Below, piece by piece: positions 17,622-25,130 of a stretch of DNA of 64,000 bases. The notes under the pieces are model-generated. The model saw only the letters and a list, made by a program, of their open reading frames with translations, made no database searches and was not told where the DNA came from. The translations under genes were made by a program, and so were the position numbers. Source of the DNA: Catellatospora tritici (lineage in GTDB: Bacteria > Actinomycetota > Actinomycetes > Mycobacteriales > Micromonosporaceae); the NCBI RefSeq assembly GCF_019083965.1, contig NZ_JAHRCY010000008.1, positions 186,001-250,000 of the forward strand, given 5' to 3'. Each line of letters begins with the position of its first letter. Within the stretch, counting starts at the first letter, position 1.

Positions 17622-17731
17622 GACCTCACGCTCCCCGCCGAGGCGCCGTCAGGCGCGGTCCGGACGAAGCAGCCCCACGTACCAGGCGCATAGTGGGAAA
17701 CTTACTCACATAATGGGTTCCAAGCGCCAAT

Positions 17732-17745
17732 TCGGAGAATTCCGA
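17732..17745. promoter_or_regulatory. Inverted repeat in the divergent spacer of the RND operon
   Basis: TCGGA-GAAT-TCCGA lies in the 171-bp spacer between the divergent RND operon and the Bax-inhibitor-like gene. It could be an operator for either side. CATAAT (17708-17713) nearby resembles a -10 box without a good -35. Confidence 0.35.
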
Positions 17746-17792
17746 TAAGTTCCAGGAGACGTCCAGGTGGCATACAGGGGGATGACAGCGAC

Positions 17793-18524
17793 ATGATGCA
17801 GAGCTCCAATCCGGTGCTGACCCGGCCGCTGAACCCGCCGGTCCTGGAACGCCGGGAGGTCGGACGGGCCACTGTGGACGGTGTGGCCGGACGCACCTTC
17901 GTGCTGGTCGCCGTCACCGTCATCGCGGCCGCGCTGTCGTGGAACCTGCTGCACTCCCCCGGCTGGACCGGGCTGGCCGTGCTCGGCTCGACCCTGGCCA
18001 CCCTGGTGCTGGTCCTGGTGATCACGTTCAAACAGATCACCAACCCGTTCGTCATCGGCGGGTACGCCGTGCTGCAGGGCGTCTTCCTGGGCGTGGTCAG
18101 CCGGGAGCTGGAGCAGCAGTTCCCCGGCATCGTGGTGCAGGCGGTGATCGGCACCTTCGGGGTGTTCCTGGCGATGGCGCTGCTCTACCGGATGCGGATC
18201 CTGCGCGCCACGAAGCGGTTCACGCAGATCATCGTCGGCTCACTGGTCGGCATCCTGCTGCTGTCACTGGTCGACTTAGTGCTGCGGCTGTTCGGCACCG
18301 GCCTGGGCATCTACAAGCCCGGCACCGCGGGCATCGTCTTCGCGCTCATCTGCATCGTGGTCGGCGCGCTGACCTTCATCGTCGACTTCGACCAGGTCGA
18401 GCGGGCGGTGAACGGCGGCCTGCCCGCCCGGTACGGCTGGTACCTGGCGTTCGGACTGCTGGTGGGGCTGATCTTCCTGTACTGGCAGATCATCCGCCTG
18501 CTCAGCTACGTCCGCGGCCGCTGA
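17793..18524 (+). CDS. Bax inhibitor-1/YccA family membrane protein
   Basis: A 243-residue protein with seven predicted membrane helices after a cytoplasmic N-terminus of about 40 residues. The stretches FKQITNPFVIGGYAVLQG and the C-terminal FIVDFDQVERAVNGGLP are characteristic of the bacterial YetJ/YccA branch, whose aspartates form a pH-sensitive calcium-leak gate in YetJ. A similar role is inferred. ATG at 17793 has GGGGGA about 10 bases upstream. It is divergent from the RND operon and is followed by two palindromic elements. Confidence 0.9.
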   Translation: MMQSSNPVLTRPLNPPVLERREVGRATVDGVAGRTFVLVAVTVIAAALSWNLLHSPGWTGLAVLGSTLATLVLVLVITFKQITNPFVIGGYAVLQGVFLGVVSRELEQQFPGIVVQAVIGTFGVFLAMALLYRMRILRATKRFTQIIVGSLVGILLLSLVDLVLRLFGTGLGIYKPGTAGIVFALICIVVGALTFIVDFDQVERAVNGGLPARYGWYLAFGLLVGLIFLYWQIIRLLSYVRGR

Positions 18525-18533
18525 CCTTGAGGT

Positions 18534-18582
18534 AAGGAAGGGCCCCTTCTTATCGCTTTCCGTAGCAGAAGGGCCCCTTGCT
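18534..18582. terminator. Palindromic element A, copy 2
   Basis: AAGGAAGGGCCCC near 18534 and AGAAGGGCCCCTTG at 18567-18580 pair with one mismatch around a loop containing ATCGCTTTCCG. It begins 10 bases after the Bax-inhibitor-like stop codon, as expected of a terminator, and is related to the element at 301-352. Confidence 0.7.
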
Positions 18583-18620
18583 GACGCAGTCCCGGCGCAG
18601 GGGTGGGCGGCCTCGGCCGA

Positions 18621-18684
18621 TGATCCGGAATCGTGGACGCTGGGTGTCGCTATAGCAGCACCCCGCGTCCACGATTCCGGATCA
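18621..18684. repeat. Palindromic element B, copy 2
   Basis: The 26-bp arms 18621-18646 and 18659-18684 have one mismatch. Compared with copy 1 (9328-9393), the outer part of both arms has changed together (CCCTAATC to CCGGAATC with the matching change opposite), and the 12-base loop is the reverse complement of copy 1. Confidence 0.82.
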
Positions 18685-18707
18685 CGCTTCGTGACCGGCG
18701 GCTCTGC

Positions 18708-18896
18708 GTCAGCCCACGGCGACTCCGCGTCAGCCGACAGCGGTTCAGCGCCAGCCGAGGCCAGGTCCGCGCCAGCCGACGCCAGGTCCGCGCCAGCCGA
18801 GGCCAGGTCCGCGCCAGCCGACGCCAGGTCCGCGCCAGCCGAGGCCAGGTCCGCGCCAGCCGACGCCAGGTCCGCGTCAGCGGACGGCGTGGCCGC
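18708..18896. repeat. 21-bp tandem repeat at the 3' end of hisF
   Basis: Six near-identical 21-bp units (18750-18875), alternating GAG/GAC at one position in GCCAGCCGASGCCAGGTCC, follow two diverged units (18708-18749). A diverged ninth unit (18876-18896) encodes the hisF stop and last codons. It is a head-to-tail array with no spacers, so it is not a CRISPR. Confidence 0.88.
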
Positions 18897-19650
18897 TGGT
18901 GCGCAGTGCGGTCTTGACCTCGCTGATCGCGACGTCGCCGAAGTGGAAGACGCTGGCGGCCAGCACCGCGTCGGCGCCGGCGGTGACCGCGGGCGGGAAG
19001 TCGGCCGCCTTGCCCGCGCCGCCGGAGGCGATCACCGGGATGTCCACCACCGCGCGCACCTGCCGGATCAGCTCCAAGTCGAATCCGTCCTTGGTGCCGT
19101 CGGCGTCCATCGAGTTGAGCAGGATCTCCCCCGCGCCCAGTTCCTCGACCCGGCGCGCCCACTCGATCGCGTCGATCTCGGCCGACTGCCGCCCGCCGTG
19201 CGTGGTCACCTCGAACCCGCTCGGCGCGTACGGCGCGTCGGCGACCCGGCGCACGTCCAGCGACAGCACCAGCACCTGGTTGCCGAACCGCTGGCTGATC
19301 TCCGTGATCACCTCGGGGCGCCGGATCGCGGCCGTGTTCACCCCGACCTTGTCCGCCCCGGCGCGCAGCAGCACGTCCACGTCCTCGGCCGAGCGCACCC
19401 CGCCGCCGACGGTCAGCGGGATGAACACCGTCTCGGCGGTACGCCGCACCACGTCGAGGATCGTGCCGCGCCCCTGCGCCGAGGCGGCCACGTCCAGGAA
19501 CGTCAGTTCGTCGGCCCCGGCCTGCCCGTACGCGGCGGCCAGCTCCACCGGGTCGCCCGCGTCGCGCATGTCGACGAAGTGGACGCCTTTGACGACCCGC
19601 CCGGAGGCGTCCACGTCCAGACAGGGGATGACTCGCACCGCGACGCTCAT
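18877..19650 (-). CDS. hisF: Imidazole glycerol phosphate synthase, cyclase subunit
   Basis: 257 residues, a full-length TIM barrel. It uses ammonia delivered by HisH to convert PRFAR into imidazole glycerol phosphate and AICAR. The catalytic aspartates are in CLDVD (Asp12) and LSLDVRR (Asp132), and the phosphate loops GGGVRS and ASGGAGK are intact. The start ATG has GAGGAG upstream. It is separated from priA and hisH by a LysR/EamA pair and follows the EamA gene by 67 bases on the same strand, so it may be transcribed with the exporter rather than with the rest of the pathway. The final codons fall in a degenerate 21-bp repeat unit. Confidence 0.97.
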   Translation of the reverse strand: MSVAVRVIPCLDVDASGRVVKGVHFVDMRDAGDPVELAAAYGQAGADELTFLDVAASAQGRGTILDVVRRTAETVFIPLTVGGGVRSAEDVDVLLRAGADKVGVNTAAIRRPEVITEISQRFGNQVLVLSLDVRRVADAPYAPSGFEVTTHGGRQSAEIDAIEWARRVEELGAGEILLNSMDADGTKDGFDLELIRQVRAVVDIPVIASGGAGKAADFPPAVTAGADAVLAASVFHFGDVAISEVKTALRTSGHAVR

Positions 19651-19717
19651 GCCTTCTCCTCGCTGCGCCGGTCGGCGGCGCGAGAGTCCGGTGACCGGTC
19701 GCGCCCGCCGAGCTCGA

Positions 19718-20638
19718 TCATGCCGTCGACGCTACCTGGGCGGCGACCGGGGCGGTGACGACGCCCGGCGCCGGGACCGGTTGGTGGGACCGGCGGGCCG
19801 CGCCCAGCAGCACCCCGCCGATCACCAGCGCGCCCGCGAGCAGGTCGGTGGCGTGCAGGGGCTCGTCGAGCAGCAGCGCCGCCGAGCTCATCCCGAAGAA
19901 GGGCACCAGCATCGAGAACGGGGCCACGCTCGCGGCGCCGTACCGGCGCAGCAGCGCGCCCCAGCCCGCGAACCCGGCCAGGGTGGAGATCGCGGCGATG
20001 TAGGCCAGGGCGCCCAGCCCGGTCAGGTCGAGACCGCGCAGCGCCGGGCCGATCCGGTCCGGACCCTCGATCAGCAACGACAGCCCGAACAGCGGCAGGG
20101 TGGCGACCGCCGACACCCACACCATGAAGCGCAGCATGTCCGGCGGCGCTGCCCGGCGCATCACCACGTTGGACAGGCCCCAGGCCACGGCGGCGGCCAG
20201 GACCAGCACGAACCCTTCGACGGGGCGGTCGGTGCCGAGCCGGGCGGCGACCACGGCCACGCCGAGCACGGCGATGGCCAGGCCCGCCCACTGGCGCAGG
20301 GCGGGACGCTCCCGCAGCAGCGCCACCGCGAACACGGTGGTGAAGATCGCCTGGCTCTGCAGCACCAGGGAGGAGAGACCGGCGGGCAGGCCCGCGGCGA
20401 CACCGGCGAACAGCAGCGAGAACTTGACCACGCCCAGGATCAGGCCGACCGCGATCACCCAGCGCCAGGCGACCTGCGGCCGTCCGACGAAGAACACGGC
20501 CGGTACGGCGGCCAGCCCGAAGCGCAGCGCGCAGAACAGCAGCGGCGGCATCCGGTCCAGTCCGGCCTCGATCGCCACGAAGTTGAAGCCCCACGCGGCG
20601 GCCACGGCCACCGCCAGCAGGATGTCTCTGGGTCGCAT
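19718..20638 (-). CDS. EamA/DMT-family metabolite exporter
   Basis: 306 residues with ten membrane helices arranged as two EamA repeats. The first contains WGFNFVAIEAGLDRMPPLL and ALRFGLAAVP; the second contains WGLSNVVMRR and a closing FFGMSSAALLLDEPLH. These are typical of drug/metabolite transporters that export amino acids or related compounds. It is divergent from a LysR regulator with a 72-bp spacer carrying a LysR-type operator, so it is the likely regulated target. The substrate cannot be read from sequence. Confidence 0.9.
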   Translation of the reverse strand: MRPRDILLAVAVAAAWGFNFVAIEAGLDRMPPLLFCALRFGLAAVPAVFFVGRPQVAWRWVIAVGLILGVVKFSLLFAGVAAGLPAGLSSLVLQSQAIFTTVFAVALLRERPALRQWAGLAIAVLGVAVVAARLGTDRPVEGFVLVLAAAVAWGLSNVVMRRAAPPDMLRFMVWVSAVATLPLFGLSLLIEGPDRIGPALRGLDLTGLGALAYIAAISTLAGFAGWGALLRRYGAASVAPFSMLVPFFGMSSAALLLDEPLHATDLLAGALVIGGVLLGAARRSHQPVPAPGVVTAPVAAQVASTA

Positions 20639-20675
20639 GTGCCGATCGTGACCCGCCGCTATTATGAAGCACCAG

Positions 20676-20696
20676 CGAATAGTTCTTCACGATTCG
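20676..20696. promoter_or_regulatory. Candidate LysR operator (T-N11-A type)
   Basis: CGAAT (20676-20680), 11 bases, ATTCG (20692-20696). This is the classic dyad geometry for LysR-type regulators and it lies in the spacer between lysR and the EamA gene. Confidence 0.6.
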
Positions 20697-20698
20697 TT

Positions 20699-20710
20699 TA
20701 GTATGGCTAC
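20699..20710 (+). promoter_or_regulatory. Candidate leaderless promoter -10 for the LysR gene
   Basis: TAGTAT (20699-20704) lies 6 bases before the ATG at 20711 and directly abuts the LysR operator, so autorepression is plausible. Confidence 0.45.
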
Positions 20711-21619
20711 ATGTTCGACCTAGGCCGTCTGCGCGCCCTCGACGCCCTCGCCCGGCACGGCACCGTCCACGCCGCCGCGTCCGCGCTGCACTGCACCCCG
20801 TCGGCCGTCTCGCAGCAGCTGGCCAAGCTCGAACGCGAGGCGGGCACCACACTGTGCCACCGGGACGGCCGGGGCCTGCGCCTGAGCGGCGCGGGACGGC
20901 TGCTCGCCGAACACGCCGCGACCGTGCTGGCCGCCGCCGACGCCGCCGCGGCGGCACTGGACGCCTACCGGGGCGAGGTCGCGGGCACCCTCACCATCGC
21001 CAGCTTCGCCACCGCCTGCCGGGGACTACTGCCCCCGGCCCTGGCCCTGCTCGCCGCCGAGCACCCCCGGCTGCGCCCGCAACTGGTCGAGTGCAACCCG
21101 TACGAGGGCCTGCAGGCCCTGGACCAGGGGCGGGTGGACCTCGCGGTGATCGACGACTGGCGAGAGGTGCGGCTGGTGCTGCCGCCGGGCGTGTCCGCGC
21201 GATCGCTGGGCGAGGACGCCGCCGACCTGATCGTGCCCGCGGGTCATCCGCTGGCCGCCGCCGGTCCGGTGCCGCTGGAGAAGGCGGCCGCCGAACGGTG
21301 GATCGCCTCGCCGGAGGGCACCATCTGCCACGACTGGCTGATCCGCATCCTGCCGGGGCTCAAGCCCGACTTTCTCGTCGGCGAGTTCGAGAGCCAGTTC
21401 TCGCTGGTCGCGGCGGGCCTGGGCGTCGCGCTGATCCCTCGTCTGGCCCGCATCGCCGCCGTCCCGGGCACCGCGGTGGTCCCGCTCGACCCGGTGCCGA
21501 CCCGCCGCGTCAGTGTGGTCTGGCGGGGCGCCGCCGATCACCGCCCCGCCGTGGCCGCCGTCATCGACGCCCTGACCCGCGCCTGGCACTCCCGCACCAC
21601 CGCCGGTCTGCCCGCCTAG
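20711..21619 (+). CDS. LysR-family transcriptional regulator
   Basis: 302 residues. The N-terminal winged helix (residues 1-60: RLRALDALARHGTVHAAASA, then TPSAVSQQLAKLE) is followed by a linker helix and a two-lobe periplasmic-binding-type effector domain (about 90-295). The start is the ATG expected for a leaderless transcript. It is divergent from the EamA exporter and probably activates it in response to the exported compound, the usual arrangement for LysR-exporter pairs. The last 4 bases overlap the end of priA on the other strand. Confidence 0.93.
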   Translation: MFDLGRLRALDALARHGTVHAAASALHCTPSAVSQQLAKLEREAGTTLCHRDGRGLRLSGAGRLLAEHAATVLAAADAAAAALDAYRGEVAGTLTIASFATACRGLLPPALALLAAEHPRLRPQLVECNPYEGLQALDQGRVDLAVIDDWREVRLVLPPGVSARSLGEDAADLIVPAGHPLAAAGPVPLEKAAAERWIASPEGTICHDWLIRILPGLKPDFLVGEFESQFSLVAAGLGVALIPRLARIAAVPGTAVVPLDPVPTRRVSVVWRGAADHRPAVAAVIDALTRAWHSRTTAGLPA

Positions 21620-22341
21620 GCCTCCGCGAGGGCGGCCAGCGCCTCTTCGACGGTGAAGGCGCCCGCGTAGATGGCCTTGCCGGTGATGACGCCCTCGACG
21701 CCGATCGGCGCCAGGGTGGCCAGGGCGCGCAGGTCGTCCAGGGTGGACACGCCACCGGAGGCGATCACCGGGGCGGGCGTGGCGGCGCACACGTCGCGCA
21801 GCAGGTCCAGGTTCGGGCCCTGGAGCATGCCGTCCTTGAGGATGTCGGTGACGACATACCGGGAGCAGCCGGCCTTGTCGAGACGGGCCAGCACCTCGTA
21901 CAGGTCGCCGCCGTCGCGGGTCCAGCCGCGCGCCGACAGCGTACGGCCGCGCACGTCCAGCCCTATGGCGACCCGGTCGCCGTACTCGCCGACGACGCGG
22001 TCGCACCACTGCGGGTCCTCCAGCGCGGCGGTGCCGATGTTCACCCGGGCGGCGCCGGTGCCCAGGGCGGCGGTCAGCGACGCGTCGTCGCGGATGCCGC
22101 CGGACAGCTCCACCTTCACGTCCAGGCGGCGCACCACGTCGGCGAGCAGCTCGGCGTTCGAGCCCCGGCCGAAGGCGGCGTCGAGGTCGACCAGGTGGAT
22201 CCACTGCGCCCCGGCCCGCTGGAAGTCCAGCGCGGCGGCCAGCGGGTCGCCGTACGACGTCTCGGTGCCGGCGGCGCCCTGCACCAGGCGCACCGCCTGA
22301 CCGCCGGCGACGTCCACGGCGGGCAGCAGGTCCAGTGCCAT
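21616..22341 (-). CDS. priA: Bifunctional phosphoribosyl isomerase PriA (HisA/TrpF)
   Basis: 241 residues, TIM barrel. In actinobacteria this enzyme isomerises both ProFAR (histidine) and PRA (tryptophan). Catalytic Asp10 (PAVDV) and Asp170 (TDILKDG) are present, as is the Arg-Gly-Trp at 138-140 that corresponds to the mobile-loop residues giving PriA its dual substrate range. The ATG directly follows the TAG of the upstream small gene and has AAGGAG 7 bases upstream. That HisA here also serves tryptophan synthesis is inferred from these residues and the phylum. Confidence 0.95.
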   Translation of the reverse strand: MALDLLPAVDVAGGQAVRLVQGAAGTETSYGDPLAAALDFQRAGAQWIHLVDLDAAFGRGSNAELLADVVRRLDVKVELSGGIRDDASLTAALGTGAARVNIGTAALEDPQWCDRVVGEYGDRVAIGLDVRGRTLSARGWTRDGGDLYEVLARLDKAGCSRYVVTDILKDGMLQGPNLDLLRDVCAATPAPVIASGGVSTLDDLRALATLAPIGVEGVITGKAIYAGAFTVEEALAALAEA

Positions 22342-22674
22342 CTAGGAACTCCTTCGATCGAATGCGACCAGTACGAACACGGGCAGGGTCAGCAGCAGCA
22401 CCAGGGTGAGCACGACGGCGAGCTCGACCGACGGCACCAGCTGCCAGATCGCGAACAGGGACACCAGCACGAACACGGCCACGATCGCGCGTTGGGCCCG
22501 GGTCTGCCCGACGGACAGCTTGCCGTTGCTGCGGCGGCGCAGGTCGTACAGCGTGATCCGGCGCCACAGCTCACGCCGGGCCAGCCGCCGCGTCGCACGT
22601 CGGGCCTCTGCCTCCTGCGCCTGGCGCGCGGCCAGCTCGCGCGCCTCACGGCGCAGCTTGCGCTCCTTGCTCAC
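22342..22674 (-). CDS. Small membrane protein in the his operon
   Basis: 110 residues. A highly basic, Arg/Ala-rich cytoplasmic N-terminus of about 60 residues (KERKLRREARELAARQ) precedes two membrane helices separated by a short turn (AIVAVFVLVSLFAIWQLV and LAVVLTLVLLLTLPVFVLVA). No family is recognised. It starts with GTG (SKERK follows); the upstream extension has no protein-like composition. It sits 52 bases after hisH and abuts priA, so it is cotranscribed with histidine genes, but there is no evidence for an enzymatic role. Confidence 0.75.
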   Translation of the reverse strand: MSKERKLRREARELAARQAQEAEARRATRRLARRELWRRITLYDLRRRSNGKLSVGQTRAQRAIVAVFVLVSLFAIWQLVPSVELAVVLTLVLLLTLPVFVLVAFDRRSS

Positions 22675-22726
22675 CGGATCACCCGCATCATCACCACTGC
22701 CCGCCGGGGGTCGGCGGGATCGCGAC

Positions 22727-23356
22727 TCACGATGACAGACTCTCGATCCAGTTGCGCAGTAGGGCGGCGCCCACGGCACCGGACTTCTCCGGATGGAACT
22801 GGGTGACCGACAGGCTGCCCCGCTCGGCGGCGGCCACGAACGTGGCCCGCTCATGGGTCGTGGTGGTGACCAGGGCGACCGCGTCGAGTTCGGCGGTGGG
22901 CACAGCCGCGTACGAGTGCACGAAGTAGCACCGCGCGTCCGCCTCGATGCCGGTGAACAGCCGCGACCCGGCCGGGGCGTCGACGAGGTTCCAGCCCATG
23001 TGCGGCACCCGGCGGGCGTCGAGCCGGGTCACCGAGCCGGGCAGCAGCCCGAGTCCCTTGGTGACCACGCCGTGCTCGTCGCCCTCCTCGAACATGATCT
23101 GCGCGCCGACGCAGATGCCCAGCACCGGGCGCCCGGCCAGGACCCGCTCGGCGATGATCGGGGCGGCCTGCACCTCGTCCATCCCGGCCATGCACGCCGC
23201 GTACGCCCCGACGCCCGGCACGACCAGGCCGGTGGCCCGCTCCGCCAGGCCCAGGTCGGCGGTGACGGTCACGGTCGCGCCCGCCGCCTCCAGCGCGCGC
23301 TGGGCCGAGCGCAGGTTGCCCGACCCGTAGTCGAGCACGACGACGTCGACGCTCAC
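22727..23356 (-). CDS. hisH: Imidazole glycerol phosphate synthase, glutaminase subunit
   Basis: 209 residues, class I glutamine amidotransferase that feeds ammonia to HisF. The nucleophile is Cys82 (LGICVGAQ) and the triad is completed by His188 and Glu190 (QFHPEKSG). The N-terminal motif DYGSGNLRS is typical of HisH. The start overlaps the hisB stop by 4 bases. Confidence 0.97.
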   Translation of the reverse strand: MSVDVVVLDYGSGNLRSAQRALEAAGATVTVTADLGLAERATGLVVPGVGAYAACMAGMDEVQAAPIIAERVLAGRPVLGICVGAQIMFEEGDEHGVVTKGLGLLPGSVTRLDARRVPHMGWNLVDAPAGSRLFTGIEADARCYFVHSYAAVPTAELDAVALVTTTTHERATFVAAAERGSLSVTQFHPEKSGAVGAALLRNWIESLSS

Positions 23357-23967
23357 AGCACCCCCTTGGTGCTCGGCACGGCACCCTTGCTGCGCGGGTC
23401 GATCTCCACGGCGGTGCGCAGGGCGCGGGCCAGGGCCTTGAACTGGCCCTCCACCACGTGGTGCGCGTCGGGCTTGGTGCCGGGCCGGGCCGCGCGCAGC
23501 ACCGACACGTGCAGCGTGATCCTCGCGGTCTGCCCGAACGACTCCAGGATGTGGCGCGTCATCGAGACCGGGTAGACCGGCCCGATGTACGGCGCGAGAT
23601 CCATCGGCTCGTCGTGCACCACGTATGGGCGGCCGGACAGGTCGACGGCGGCCTGCACCAGCACCTCGTCCATCGGCACCGCCGCGTCGCCGTACCGGCG
23701 GATGCCCGCCTTGTCGCCCAGCGCCTGCGCGAACGCCTCGCCCAGCGCCAGCGCGGTGTCCTCCATGGTGTGGTGCGCGTCGATCTCCAGGTCGCCCTCG
23801 GTGCGCACGATCAGGTCGAAGCCGCCGTGGCGGGCGATCTGGTTCAGCATGTGGTCGAAGAAGCCGATGCCGGTGCTGATCTCGGCCCGGCCCGTTCCGT
23901 CGAGGTCGATCTCGACGGCGACCTTGGTCTCCTTGGTGACCCGCTCGACCCGGCCGGTCCTGCTCAT
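23353..23967 (-). CDS. hisB: Imidazoleglycerol-phosphate dehydratase
   Basis: 204 residues, monofunctional as in other actinobacteria, with no fused histidinol phosphatase. The manganese-binding repeats are visible: FFDHMLNQIARHGG, DAHHTMEDTALALG and DAHHVVEGQFKALA. It overlaps hisC upstream and hisH downstream by 4 bases each. Confidence 0.97.
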   Translation of the reverse strand: MSRTGRVERVTKETKVAVEIDLDGTGRAEISTGIGFFDHMLNQIARHGGFDLIVRTEGDLEIDAHHTMEDTALALGEAFAQALGDKAGIRRYGDAAVPMDEVLVQAAVDLSGRPYVVHDEPMDLAPYIGPVYPVSMTRHILESFGQTARITLHVSVLRAARPGTKPDAHHVVEGQFKALARALRTAVEIDPRSKGAVPSTKGVL

Positions 23968-25070
23968 GCCCTCAGCCCCTTCATCGCCTCCAGGCGATCC
24001 TCAAGCTTCCTCATGGCGATGAGGAACGACTCAGTCTCCTGCTCGGTCCCGGCGGTGACCCGCAGCCAGCCGTCCAGTCCCACATCACGGACCAGGACGC
24101 CCCGGTCCAGCAGCATGCGCCAGGCCGCCTTCTGGTCGGCGAAGCGTCCGAACAGGACGAAGTTTGCGTCCGAGTCGGCCACCTCCCAGCCGTCGGCGCG
24201 CAGCTCGGCCACGATCCGGTCGCGCTGCACCTTGATCGCCTCGACCGTGCCCAGCAGCACCTCGGCGTGGGCCAGGGCGGCGCGCGCGGCGGCCTGGGTC
24301 AGCGCCGACAGGTGGTATGGCAGCCGCACCAGCTGCACCGCCTCGACGATCGCCGGGTGCGCGGCCAGGTAGCCCACACGCGCGCCGGCGAACGCGAACG
24401 CCTTGCTCATGGTCCGGGTGACCACCAGCCGCTCGTGCTTGTCCAGCAGCTCCAGCGCGCTGGGGGTGCCGGGGCGGCGGAACTCCGCGTACGCCTCGTC
24501 GACGACGACCAGCCCCGGCGCCTCGGCGAGCACCGCCTCGATCACCGCGAAGTCCAGTGCGGTGCCGGTCGGGTTGTTCGGCGAGCACAGCAGCACCAGC
24601 GCGGGCCGGTGCAGTCGCACCTGCTCGGCGGCGTGCTCGGGCGTCAGCTCGAAGCGCTCGCCGCGCAGGCCGTCGACCCAGCCGGTGGCGGTGCCCTTGG
24701 CCAGCAGCGGATGCATCGAGTACGCCGGGCCGAAGCCCAGCGCGACCCGACCCGGCCCGGCGAAGGCCTGGAACAGCTGCTGCTGCACCTCGTTGGAGCC
24801 GTTGGCCGCCCACAACTGCTCGGCGGTCAGCCCGTGCCCGCAGTAGGCGGCGAGGTCGGCGCGCAGCTTCACCGCGTCGCGGTCGGGGTAGCGGTTCAGG
24901 TCGGCGATCTCGCCCGCGATGGCCCGCTGCACGGCACGCACGACCTCGTCGGGCAGCGGGTACGAGTTCTCGTTGGTGTTGAGCCGCACCGGCACGTCCA
25001 GCTGCGGCGCGCCGTACGCGGTCAGGCCGCGCAGGTCCTCGCGCAGCAGTTGCTGCACCCACTCGGTCAT
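23964..25070 (-). CDS. hisC: Histidinol-phosphate aminotransferase
   Basis: 368 residues, fold-type I PLP enzyme. The Schiff-base Lys223 is in TRTMSKAFAFAGARVGY, with Arg231 nearby; the cofactor Asp is in VVVDEAYAEF, and LCSPNNPTG is the usual substrate loop. It lies 60 bases after hisD in a spacer with short CGCTACGCTC repeats and overlaps hisB by 4 bases. Confidence 0.96.
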   Translation of the reverse strand: MTEWVQQLLREDLRGLTAYGAPQLDVPVRLNTNENSYPLPDEVVRAVQRAIAGEIADLNRYPDRDAVKLRADLAAYCGHGLTAEQLWAANGSNEVQQQLFQAFAGPGRVALGFGPAYSMHPLLAKGTATGWVDGLRGERFELTPEHAAEQVRLHRPALVLLCSPNNPTGTALDFAVIEAVLAEAPGLVVVDEAYAEFRRPGTPSALELLDKHERLVVTRTMSKAFAFAGARVGYLAAHPAIVEAVQLVRLPYHLSALTQAAARAALAHAEVLLGTVEAIKVQRDRIVAELRADGWEVADSDANFVLFGRFADQKAAWRMLLDRGVLVRDVGLDGWLRVTAGTEQETESFLIAMRKLEDRLEAMKGLRA

Positions 25071-25130
25071 GCCGCCGCCTCGCTACGCTCGTTGGCGGCA
25101 TCGCGCCGCATCATGATTCGCTCACTACGC

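Noticed and set aside
18708..18896. Possible CRISPR array
   Set aside because: The units are head to tail with no spacers, are not palindromic like CRISPR repeats, and no cas genes are present.
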